A stretch of DNA of 64,000 nt from Adineta vaga. Its lineage: Eukaryota > Rotifera. The notes beneath the pieces were generated by a model. It had not been told where the DNA came from. It saw only the letters and a program-made list of their open reading frames with translations, and ran no database searches. The stretch is taken from NCBI GenBank assembly GCA_021613535.1, contig CP075495.1, forward strand, positions 10,788,001-10,852,000, in the 5' to 3' direction. Position 1 is the stretch's first letter. Each line of letters starts with the position of its first letter. This document shows positions 1-23,100 of the stretch, piece after piece. Made by a program: the position numbers and the translations under genes.

Positions 1-2675
1 ACAAAATATCTTGTTGTTTGTTTTTTTCTTCTGTGTTTAATTGTTATTTGTTAACTGAAACAAAATATATGTGAAAAAAGAATAAAACTACATCGACACT
101 ATGTAGTTTAGATAAAATTCTCACGTTCTAAACCAACGATACGAATGTGTGAAGCAAAAATGATTTAACAACTTCTATCACTTTATAGTAATCTATTAAT
201 CAACTATAAAATAATGTTTGATATATCCTACAACTATTTTCAACAATTCAATAGATCAATAAACATAAAAAATCCATTAAAAATTATGACGATCCATTGA
301 TTTCATTCATTCTCTTTATTAGCTTTTTATTAACATTCAGAAAATAGTCTGCTCATTATACTTGGCTTTATCCGGAAAATCTTTTTATTTTTCTTATCAA
401 TTAATCTGTCATAATACATACTAATAAAAAAGGAATTCTCATTAATCGTTCTCAATCTGTCTCCTTCGGTTATCAAATAAAGTATGATTTGTAGGGAAAA
501 AAATAGTCGAATTGAATAAGATAATTTTCAGATGAAATCGATCGAAATGATTGTGTTCTTGTCTTTTTCTATTTAATAGACATGCACATTTAACATTAAT
601 CAGATAGGTTAAACATAAACATGAATATTATTTATATAGAACAGAATTTCATCGAGGAGTTGTCAATTGAGTATTCTGTTGATCGAAATATGGAGAATCT
701 CTTCGAATTTTTCTTATCAGAAAAATGTACGTCAACAACAGAAAAAGAAATCTTATAATCGGAAGCCAACTGCGACTTTCACTTCATAATATGAATTCGC
801 ATGTAGTAAGTAGGATTTCATCATGTGTATGTGTGTGCCACAGTATGAAGTCATATTGATCTACCGTCGAAGTAGATTGTTAGAGAAGAGGGAAACAGAG
901 AGAAAAGAAGAAGGAAACGTAATTCGATCAAGTCAGCATATGCAGTCGTGATTCTTCTATTCAAGTAGTAATCGTAAGAACAAAAAACCGAAATAGAAAG
1001 AGAGCGAGTGAAAAGAAGTTGTTGATTGTCAAGAAGATAGTTCAGAACTTTTTTTTTCTTCTTTCTTTTCAATATTAGGTTCATATCATGCTATCTTTTT
1101 CTTTTAATCTAACATCGACATTTTCATTGAAAGACGTTCAGAGTGCAGTATCAAGTAATGTTTTCTCTTATTTCATAAATATTTTCTATCATATCTTGTT
1201 ATTATAAATGATTGCATACGGAAAGATTTCTTCGAATGACAACAGATCGTCGATTTTCATTATTTTTCTGTTTGATATTAATGATTAAAAGAGTACGAAT
1301 GCTAAACTTTGAAGTCATCTATGCGTATTATTTTGCTCTTCGATCGAACTAAATCTGGTTAATGTTAACTATTATGCTAATCGGAAAATTAAACTTTTCT
1401 CGTGTTTCTTTCTGATAAATGTCGATTTTTTTTACTTGTTCGCTTTCATCGTTGACATCAACATAAGACAGTCATCGTCGTTGATTGCTGTCATCATTAT
1501 CATCTGTAAACACTAGATGATTTTAGACAATAGAGACAAAAAAAACGACGAGTTTCCTCGTCGCTTTGTTTTTTCTTCTCTCTTAATTAGGAGGTCGATA
1601 TTGATAGAAAGAAAAAAGATCTTCGATAGGATGGATAAACAAAGAAAATATTCATGTGGAAGATGGAAAGTCAGGACAATGTCGCTTGAATCTGCCCATT
1701 CAAACAAGCATAGAAACAAAAAGAGAGAGAGAGAGAGAAACGAAGAGGAAGTGTGTTGAGTCGTCATTAAAATGTTTTTCCTTCAAATTTTTTTGTCGGC
1801 ACTCTTATTGGTGTCAGCGTTACATCTGACAGAATGCATTGCTTTGTCTTTTCTTCTCATTTTTTTATATGCCTTTTTTTTTCTATATCGTTCTTTTGTC
1901 GGTTAAACCTTCTCATCAAATTGCGTGAACAATCGTCTTTTGTATTAGAAAGCATCAGCGCGTGTGTCAGAACACATTGTGGTCGTCTGTTGTTGTTGTT
2001 GTAACGTTGATGATGGCATTGTATTTGTTTTTCATATTTCTCTTTTTTTCGTAAGGTCGTATTCACGTATATCCACAACATCTTTATTGAGTAAACTGAT
2101 CTTACTTCTTTATTTTTTTCTTTACGAACATCTAAGATTTCAATGCCGTTCGTCTTTCTCATTGAGTTGACAATGATAATGAAGACTATTGAATGAGATT
2201 TGAAAGAAAGTGAAAGAAAGAAATTGAAGTTTTTCTTTTCTCTTAATTCACCCTTTCGCTTTCATAACGATGTCGTTTCCATTATCATTCCATTCAACAA
2301 CAAAAAAAAGAAGAAGAAAACTACATATTTTTCTCGTCATCATTCCTTGATGCTGCTCATTCATTCACATACATTTCATCATGATTATCATTGAGTGTTT
2401 GCATCGTTTTTTCTCTTCACTCCATACTAGTTTACAAAATATTCTATGAGATTTTTTTCTCTATTTTAGCATTCATCTATTTATTAATTGATGAAATAGA
2501 TCAATGGTTGACAAGTACTGCTCATGATAAAATGTTTATTCTAAATTAATACGATTTCTGTTGTTGTCTCTTATCGGCGAATCTTATTATTGTTAAGATC
2601 AATTATATCATTCTTCGATTCAATCTTTCTTCTTACATATGAGCATCAATTGAAAACAAAAAGAGAAAACCTATC
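1..2675. other. Non-coding stretch upstream of PKA exon 1a
   Basis: I see no protein or RNA gene here. The open frames are short, lack splice-consistent continuation and are full of homopolymers and simple repeats. The 3' end should contain the promoter and 5' UTR of the first PKA exon at 2676. Confidence 0.6.
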
Positions 2676-13647
<10,972 letters not shown>

Positions 13648-15067
13648 ATAATTCAATGAAAAAATTAAAAAACAAAAAACAGACAATAAAGCCAAAATTT
13701 CCTTCTTTCTTTCAATGATTATATCTTCTATTTTTCATGTTTAATAAACGCCTAGATGTGCGTACTTTATTTTCGACTTCTATTACTATAGCTGTATGTT
13801 TTGTTTTTTACAGCAATATATATTTTTTTTCGTTTTCTTATTCATTTTCATGTTCTCTTTCAATGTATTGATCTGTATTGGCAAGTCTCGTTTTGTTTCT
13901 CTCTTTTCTTTAATTTTACCTCTCTTCTCTATCATCCTAATATCCTGTGAGTTTTTTCGACTGATTTGATTTTGTGCTGTTGTTCTCGGTGTTGTTGTTA
14001 TCATGTCATTTGCATATAAGATTCTATGTGTTATTGTCTGTATTTCTTCTAACTAATGTTTTTTTGATTTGCGAAAAGAAAAACATTCAGTCGTTCCTTT
14101 CTCTTTTATTTTCTCTTTCTCTCTCTCTTTTTTTCTCGATTTTTTTGATTGATTTTAAATTTATCGAAAAAAAGAAACAATTTATTTGATTTATAGATTG
14201 ACAAAAAAGACGTATTAATGTGAGATTTCATCTATTAATGATCATGACAGATCAGTCATAAGTTGAACTTTTTGTAATCGTTATTCTTGTACATCATACC
14301 TTGATATGTCTAATATCATTTTTTGTAAAAACTAACATGCTGACGCTGTAGAGGATAATAAATATTTATATTACTGTCGCGAGATCCCAAGGCATAGGAA
14401 GATCTGAATCTATTTTGAATTCAAGGACTACCAGTTCATGGAAATTAAGCTCGATCTATTCTTTTGAGTTAATAAACTGAAGCGTAAAATAAAGCTGCAC
14501 GTTTCGTTCGAAGAATATAAAAACAAATGCGAGCATAAAGAAAAAATTTAGATTTCCTTTATGAATATTTAACATACGTCAAACAGTATAGACACAAAAT
14601 GAACACTCTATTTTGATTATATAACATTACAATTGAATTTTTCTTACATAAATACAGATATTAAATCCAATGAAAATTAAACGATCATTGAGAGAATAGA
14701 TAGATATACGTATATCATATTCTCTGAGGTACTATAAATTTTTCTTGCCGATAGTACGAAGGTGATACGATGATTTGTGAAGAAGATATTGCACAATTCT
14801 CTTGATTTTTAAACTATACCTTAGAAATTACATATGATAAGACTTGTGTCTAAAATAAGTAATTCTGCGCACATATAATTCCAGTTCGTTTTCAAATCAT
14901 TGCTACTGACAAAAGAGACGTATTCTACGGACATCTATGTTACGTTTAAATTACCAGCATTTTCGACTAATCATAAGAGACTATTTTTTTCTGATGATTC
15001 GCCTGACAGATTCTTTTTGTTGTGTATTTTTTAATTCGGAAATAGTTTTCTAACGAAGTTGTCATTT
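13648..15067. other. Intergenic region after PKA
   Basis: The PKA 3' UTR with a polyA signal (13685-13690) and then AT-rich DNA with T-rich tracts. No gene is visible between about 13750 and 15067. Confidence 0.6.
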
Positions 15068-16161
15068 ATGTCTTCATCAACTATTTTTCTACATGATTTT
15101 CTGGTTCCCAATGATGGTTCTCAAGGACCATTTGAAGTAAATCAATTTACCGTATTTTCTATCATTGTTTATAGAGATATTTTATTTTATCATAGTTAAC
15201 AAGTGTTCCTGGTCAACGAATTAATTTTCGACGTGAACGAAGTCCATCTCTTGTAAGTTATTTTAAAAATCTTTTCCACTAATCATATTCTTTGATATTT
15301 GTTTTTTTTTCTAGGAAGATAATGAATCAATGTTTAAATCAGCACGTACAGATTATCAATCAGTATGTTTATTCAAATCTATTAGTCTTCATTTGATTCA
15401 TTTTTGTTCTAGGATTTGATTTCTGATCCTCCACTTCCTCGTCGACGTGTTGCAAAAAAGACTACAATAAGTAAATCTATTCCAACAACGACTATCAATA
15501 AAAATCCTATTAATCAACAACAACGTACACGACGAGTAACTGCTGATGATAATTATGATGAAATAAGTCATTATACTTCACCAACACGACAATCGTCTCA
15601 ATCTATGATTACTGCGAATAATAATGAAGTAAAGAACGGAAATTTTTTAAATTCAACATTTTCAATGGTTTTCCTCTCTTTTGTGTTTAGGAAATAGGGC
15701 TTAGTCGAATACCTGATCAACCATTATTACCAACATTTAGTGATAAAGTTCAACATGAACTTCTTATGGGTATATTAACAAAAGATTTGATTCAATTTGA
15801 TTTGAAATCTGTTTTGAATTTATTCTAGGTAATCCGGAATCAATAATGAATGAATTAATACGAGAAGCAGCGGATTTCTATATGAATGTATATCCACAAT
15901 TAACTCATGGAGTTGAATATAAAAAGATTGGTATTGCATTGATTAATGAATATCCTTGTTTAGCATGTGAAGATACAATTAATCCTCATGTATGTTCTCT
16001 TTGTGTCAATAGAAAATAATGATATTAATTTAAATTTGTTTCTTTTTTAAATACTTTTCTAGGGTTTAATTACATCTCGATTATCAGCTCGAATACGAAA
16101 TGTTCGCCGAAAAATGCGTACAAGAGAACAAAAATGTCAAATGCGTGGAACCATCTATTAG
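15068..16161 (+). CDS. Unrecognised 241-aa protein, seven exons
   Basis: Exons 15068-15136, 15199-15252, 15315-15362, 15413-15628, 15691-15769, 15829-15989 and 16063-16161 join in frame to 241 aa with consistent GT..AG introns of about 50-70 bp, so this is a real gene. The N-terminal half is Ser/Thr/Asn/Arg-rich and looks disordered (basic patch PLPRRRVAKKT). The C-terminal ~90 residues are ordered: an acidic-helix segment (ESIMNELIREAADFYMNVYP) followed by a motif YKKIGIALINEYPCLACED and a basic end (RLSARIRNVRRKMRTREQK). That layout faintly recalls C-terminal parts of SAMD3-like or transposon-derived animal proteins, where a Y..I...L...YP..A segment precedes Arg-rich helices. I could not assign a function. 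Confidence 0.75.
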
Positions 16162-16835
16162 AAACATATTCAATTGATTCATTGTTCTTGTATAGAAAAA
16201 TATCTTATCATTGTGTTTATAGTAATAAACAGAAAAGAAAATCGTACATTACATTCATTTAGAATTGTTGAAATCAAATAAGTTTTTATTTTCATGTCAT
16301 TTGAAACATCGTATCGGTATTCTTTGAATTTCATTACAAAAAAATTACAAGAGAATTTGGTGAAAAGAATAGAAATTGTGATTAATTTGTTTTGTTATTA
16401 AATATGCATTCATCAAAACACTATCCAGATGTGCACGGTAGTATTGAAAACACAATCAAATATTATCTTATTATTATAGATAAGATGAATATCAATTCAG
16501 ATTTGTTCAAAGATCGATTACATAGATAACTCTGATTTATTTTCTCATAGATAGAAGATAGATTTTCATAGACACTCAGCAAAATCAAAAAAAAGATGAA
16601 TATTTTGTATACAACAAGAATAAGTATGATAATCATAAAGAAAAATATGGATATGTGTATATATATATGTGCGCATGTAATCGACAAATGTAGCAGTGTA
16701 TTTCTTGGTTTTTTTTGGATAAAAGAATATACGTAAAAAGAAGCATAGACACTGGGATTAGTATGGATTCATTTGCGATAGAGTAATAAAAGAGAGCAAG
16801 AGAGAAACATAAATAAGTGTCTAACAAAAGAAGTT

Positions 16836-18816
16836 TTATTGCCATAGGAGATCTGATGATGCTGGCATGTATTCTGTAACTGGACGGGTTGGCATTCCAG
16901 ATATTATAGCAGATGCTGATGCATTCGTTTTTGAATTTGCAAATGGAACGAACTGAGAAAATTGATTAGTTAACTAAAACGAGTAAAACAAACAAAGAAT
17001 TGACAAATCTGACAATAATAAATTGTTTACTTGATCATTTGTAAATGTTGATGGAGCATTTTGAAGTGTAGGTGTACTCATATTATTAGAATTATTATGA
17101 TTCATATTGGGTATTCCAGTTGCTGGTGGAAATTGATGACCTTGCTAAAAAGAAAATATTGAAATAATATATGAAGGAAGCAGCTGATTCAATGGTAAAG
17201 ATTTACTTGAGATTGAAATCCTGGATGAGTTCCACTATTAAATGTTTGTTGATAAAGATTACTGCCAAATGATGCAGATTTCTGATGAGAATGGAAATGA
17301 TGTGGTTGAGCTTGTGAATGAGGAAAACCAGGTGTATTCACTGAATAAAAATGTGTCATTTATTGAAATGTTTTCTTTAATCAATTATCACAGAAAAAGA
17401 GTTAAAAATGACATACTTTGAGGTAATTGTATCGTTGGTGGACGAATATTTGCACCTGATATCGTGCCAATAGATGTTGAAGGTGTATTGAATAATGCCA
17501 GAATTTTGTCATTACTCAGAACACCACTTGTATTTGTTGAAGAACTGATTTCATTCGAAGATAAAAATGCACTGTGTAAATCCTGATCCAAATTTGTTGT
17601 CGCTACATTAACTACGTTCACAGTTGTCGATGGTACTGATGAAAATATATCATGTAAAGGATCAATAATGTCAGTTGAAGAAGGTTTGGTTGAGGTAATT
17701 GTATTCATTGAAGAAGTCGATGTTATTGGTAATGATGGCTCATCTAGGAATAAATTCATATTAGCATATCATTTTATTGAATAGAATTTTATTCTACCTA
17801 AACCTAATAAATTCAAATGATTTTCTACAACTACAGGTTGAATTGGTGTTGAAATCGATGCTGTCGAAGATGATGGAGTCGTTGATGTTGGACGATCATT
17901 ACCTGCTTGTCGTACTGGATTAGTTGCTGTCGCTGGTGCTACGAATGCTTTTATTTTTGGAATGTTATTGTTAACAGTTTTCTCTGTCTAAAATTTTATT
18001 TTATATATATAATTCATTTTGAGAAGAAAAGTAAGCCACTCTTTACTTGTCCTGATTCCACTGTTGGTTCTACACGTCGTTGATTTGTTTCTGATTCAAT
18101 CAACTAAATAAAAATAGAAAACTATGTTTATAAATCTTATAGAATACAATCTTTGTATGTTTCAATGTTAGAAAAGAAAAACAAAAGACAAGACAACACT
18201 GACATCACTAGACACCGTTATTTCTGGTGGGATCCATTCTTTGGCAATCCATTTCCGTTGTTCATATTTAGCGCGAATAAATGATTCCAACGCACTATTG
18301 AATTCAATAGAAGAAATCATTAAAATAAGATAAGAATCCTTTTCTCTACATACGAATCAGCCTGAGGTCGTCGAAAGCCAGGAGGTAGATTAGCTTCATA
18401 TACGGCGCGTGCACGATTATTCCCCATTGCTTGCATGGACTAATTGATTAGAAAGAAAGCAATGTAAAATAAAAACGAACGAAAGACATCGTTTTTAAAA
18501 AAATTTCATACCGCAATTTGTTCAGCTGTCCATGAATCTAAATTAACTGATTTCACTTTCGATATGTGTACACCTAAATTCCGATGAAATCCAGCACAAC
18601 GAATACAAATAAAAATACCAAGATTCCAACTAGCCCATCGAGGACCTGAGAGGTAAGAAATAATACAACATTCATTGAATTGATAATTGTTGTATTCCTA
18701 CTTTTTGTATCACAATCAACACAAAATCGATTGTCATCTTCTTTGAGCATTTGTGCTAATATCATTTGATATTTTTCTTGCATTTTCGATTTTTCACGTT
18801 CTGAACGTATCGACAT
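16836..18816 (-). CDS. SMAP2: Stromal membrane-associated protein (SMAP), ArfGAP
   Basis: GTPase-activating protein for Arf GTPases in clathrin-dependent trafficking. Exons on the minus strand: 18702-18816, 18512-18645, 18354-18439, 18204-18294, 18047-18103, 17798-17987, 17417-17743, 17207-17340, 17031-17144, 16836-16952, giving 454 aa. The N-terminal ArfGAP zinc finger is complete: FCVDCDTK, then a [20 protein letters not shown] stretch with the catalytic arginine, then the [13 protein letters not shown] helix. An LLGLDEP sequence about midway is a clathrin-box-type motif seen in SMAP1/2. The rest is Ser/Thr/Asn/Gln-rich and disordered, as in the family. SMAP1 versus SMAP2 cannot be separated in an invertebrate; a single pro-orthologue is likely. 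Confidence 0.93.
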
Positions 18817-20134
18817 ATTGATTGAATATCAAACAATATTATAGTCAATATTCTATAAATGAATACAGAAAAAAATAAAGGATAAAATTCATTGTCATAA
18901 AAATTCTTCACAAAGAAAAGTATTAAAATAATAAATTTCCTAAATACACACGACATCATATCATCATCATCATCGACATCAAAATATTTTCTTATTGGTA
19001 GAAAGCAATGTACCAATAAGAAAACTTTGCCAAAGAGTGTCACTTTATGCAGGATAAGAGAAATATCTGCAGTTCTTCACATACACAATTCATATTGTAC
19101 TAACATTTAATTCACTGGTCTTTCAAATAAAGTCTATTCTATCATAGTGATATTATACAGACCAAACGATAAATATAATAAAACGGAAGTTACTTCGTTT
19201 TCAAAAGTCAATAGAGTTATAGGATATACTATCTCTCTCTCTTTAAGCATCGATATAAATCAATCCTAATTGTTGTTGGACTTCAAGTATATACGTACAA
19301 GTAAATACTATAATAGTCTAATAAAATAGCCATTTGAAAGAAATCAAGCAGTTTTGTAATGTATAACTATGTGAGGCATTTTAACCTTTTGTATAAAAGA
19401 TGATTTTCTCCAAATTATCATCACAAAGCAAATCTTGCATAGTTATTAGTTATATATGTTTTCACTAAAAGTAATTATACAAAACAAGTTAACCATTTTT
19501 ACTTCCTTCGAGAATGTCAACATACATATTTCCGACATATGTATCAGATAAGATTATTAACTTTACAACAAACTTTTCGAAGAGAGTATATGAAAATCAA
19601 AGAACCGTTAATATTTCAATACTTAACATCATTTTCAATTATTAAAATTTTGTTCAAACTGATATTCAATTAATTGAAATCATGTGACTATCTTCTCATT
19701 ACTTACTGCAGATTATTAATAAAGGAGAAAAAAAGGAGAAAATTCTACATGTACTCGAGGGTATTGATTTACTTAATGAAGACCAAGACAGGTGTCTATT
19801 GTTTGTAGGTCATTTCTCACTAGGAGGCTGACATTTTCATTTGTCATCACTAGTTTATATTTCCTCATTTCTTTCTTCGTCGCTTTCATTTGTTTTTGTA
19901 TTTCTTCTTAAGAAATCAAATTCATGATAAAGTTCGACTATTTGATTAACATTCTTTCTTGATCAGATCTAACAAGATATTATTGATTTTTTTCTCTCTA
20001 AGTTCGATACGTGCCTTTTCTCTTCCGTTAAATAATTGAGAAAATTAATCGAGCAGAAGAAGAAATCATTTGTAATCTATCATCTGTCTTTTAGTTTCTT
20101 TTCTATTCATTCGAATACGTGACACAATTTTCTA
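18817..20134. other. Intergenic region between SMAP and the K2P channel
   Basis: SMAP promoter side, then AT-rich DNA. No gene seen. It includes a short CAT-repeat near 18958-18977. Confidence 0.55.
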
Positions 20135-20160
20135 ATGTATTATTTTTCCAGACCAACAAG
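20135..20160 (+). CDS. Candidate alternative first exon of the K2P channel (1)
   Basis: ATG followed by eight codons and two bases (MYYFSRPT plus AG), ending at a strong gtaag donor. Phase 2 fits the exon at 24117 and would create an Arg codon at the junction. It is very short, so support is weak by itself; it gains weight from the neighbouring exons with the same phase and the same AG end. Confidence 0.3.
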
Positions 20161-23100
20161 GTAAGAAATGATTAATTGTTGCTTTTATGGATTTACTAAT
20201 CGATTAATAATTCGATTAATTATTATACATGAACAACTGTCAGATCTGTTTTTTTTTCTCCCACATGTCTTATTACTTTTTTTTCCGACTATAATTGATC
20301 TATTAGAAAATGACCCTATAAAAGAAGAAACTATATCGACAGATTAAATACATAACAACAGCGGATGGCGTTAATATTCTACAATGCCATTAATAATCTC
20401 TCTCATATGTTACAACGAGAAGCGAGGTAAAAAATGATTACAAAATTTGAATTTACTCATTACAAATATCCGTTCTTTGATGTTAGAGAACGAAGTTTAT
20501 TCTCGAGTATTTATTTTTCTTTAAGGCATAAATCACTAGCACGATATCAACAAGACTAATTGACAGCTGTCTATTTGCACTAGTGCAAACTCATCACTAA
20601 CACGAATGACACTGACAACAACATTAATGTATATCGACACGATAGTTGCACAAATGCCGATCTCCGAGGTTTTCTTTACGTGGGCATCTGTCGTGGATGT
20701 CTGCTTTGAAAGTGTACAGTCAACTGACACTTATCTATATCTATGTCTATATCTGTATCTATATCTATATATATATGTATATACAGATAGAAGTATATGA
20801 ATGTATATTGTATATATTTGTATAAAGAAGTAGATTTTCAGTTATACTCGATTGTAACAAACTTTCATCGAAGCACTATGTTTTATAAAAAATAATTCAT
20901 AGTCTGCTTTGATTTGTTAAATAACATATTGTATTCTCTTATTTTTCTCTCTCTCTCTCTTTCTATCCACACATCTTTTCTTAATATATACAATATTTTC
21001 GACACATACATACACATATATATTTGATTATTTAATCATTATATTGTCATTAAATGTCGCTTCTTTACTATCGTGTTTTCAACGATATATTTGATCTATT
21101 TCGTCGACGTAGTGCAGTGAGGTAAGAAAAAAAAACTCTATTTCATAACACATACGTGCACCGAACAAAGAACAATGCATCGGTAACCTTACTCTTTTTT
21201 CCTACTTTCTCTCACAGCTTTTTTAATTTTAAATATAAATACTAGATATTATCCATATGTTTTCTTTTCGTTTTACAACATAAATAAGTAACAATTAGAT
21301 TTATGAATACGTACTTCGAGATGACAGACATTTATAATGCTTAAATAAACAGAAATATTGATTGTTTTCATATGTATCTTAGAGAGAACAGGTAAATTGT
21401 AATTGACATTTTATTCATTTCTTCTTGAATTTATTTATATTTGTTCAGCAACGTAGAAGTCGAAAGTTTTCATCGATGATGAATGACATGCTAGTTTTGA
21501 ATGTTTTCTATATTAGAAGTAGCGTATTCGTTCTTTCAATAAATCTTAATTAGAATCTATATTCAAATAAGATGATAGAATTTCCATACAAACGAGAATC
21601 TTTTTCTTCTCTTCTGAACTTGTTTTGAATAATTCATATTATTCACATTGGATTATAATAATACTATTCTTCTTATCAAATTACAAAGATCAGTTCATAC
21701 TTTCTAAGAAATTATCAATATTGTATAAGTTTAATCTTACTTATAATATTCCCTATTCGATTTATTTCATTTGTAATCATATCACATCCATCGATATTTT
21801 CATACTGCATCGAATTTCAAGAGAAAATTCATGTAAGTACTCGTTCATATTTTTATCTTTGCATATTCTCTTATAAGATAATAATTGATATTGTTGAGTG
21901 CTATGCATTTCTAAACGAGTACACACCAATGAACTAGTAATTCTTAGCACATGTCATACGATCAAGAGTGGTGACAATTCAAAGAAACGATTCGAATAGT
22001 AATAGGCAAAAAAGCCAAAAGAAAGTGGAGAAAAGTTATATTAGTGTACGCACACATCTCTCTCTCTCTATATATATATATTTATAAGAATAACGAGAAC
22101 TACTTATATCTCTATCTCTTTCCAAAAGAAAACATATTAGTTATAGTTCAACTATTGGATTAAACCAAAATTGATAACAACAATTGAAAATAAGACGACA
22201 ACAAATGAAGGTATTATTTTATTCTAGTGAATTATTTTAATATATAATATAAGGTTCAGTTATAATTTGTTAGTGATATAGTCTAATTATAATAAATAAT
22301 GATATCATTAATTATTAGATTTATCTCTCTATTCATTTGACAAGAATAGTTATCTGAAGATTTTTTTATTCATACTTTTCTATTTCAACTATGTCAATTA
22401 TGAATAGGTAATCTGTTCTAACATTGAGTTAGTTTGAAGTTTAATTGTATAGTACCAAGATGTCAATCAATTTATCAGTCAAATATTTTCTTTCATTTGT
22501 ATTCTTAAATGAATCAATAGCAATAATCATTATTCGATCTATTGATATATAAATATATTAAACAGGTGTATCCATCTTATAGAGAAGACCTTTTGTCCAT
22601 GAATAGTAACTAGTTGATTTGTATAGAAAATCTAACCTAGAGGTTAGATAAACTCTGATTAGAAACCTTGATGATACTGTTGAGACATTCAGGGTTACAC
22701 TTCTTTTTCTTATTTTATACATCATCTCTCTCTCTCTCTCTCTCTCTTTTCGTTTTTTTTATGACTTCCATTCTCGCTTTTCTTCTTAGATATTATTCTG
22801 GGTACTATCATTCTTTTGCTCGATTAGTAATAATAAATGTCTAAGAAAAGAAAACCCAAAGAATTTCTCGATATTTATTCGTATATATGTGTTAAACAAT
22901 CAAACAAATAGGAATTGTCTTATAATTAGACAATACATATTAAGAATATCAAGCGAACGCAGAAAAAAGAGGATATTACTAAAGTATGCTAATACGAGTT
23001 TTTTTTCTTGCATATAACATTGCCTTCAATAATACGACGACAGCTAGAAAAAAAAAGCAATCGTTTGACGAGCACTAGTGATAACTGTAGTCACTGACCT

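Noticed and set aside
22630-22649. 9-bp inverted repeat as a possible mobile-element end or terminator
   Set aside because: Isolated, no partner, no flanking duplication and no transposase nearby; chance palindromes of this size occur in 64 kb.
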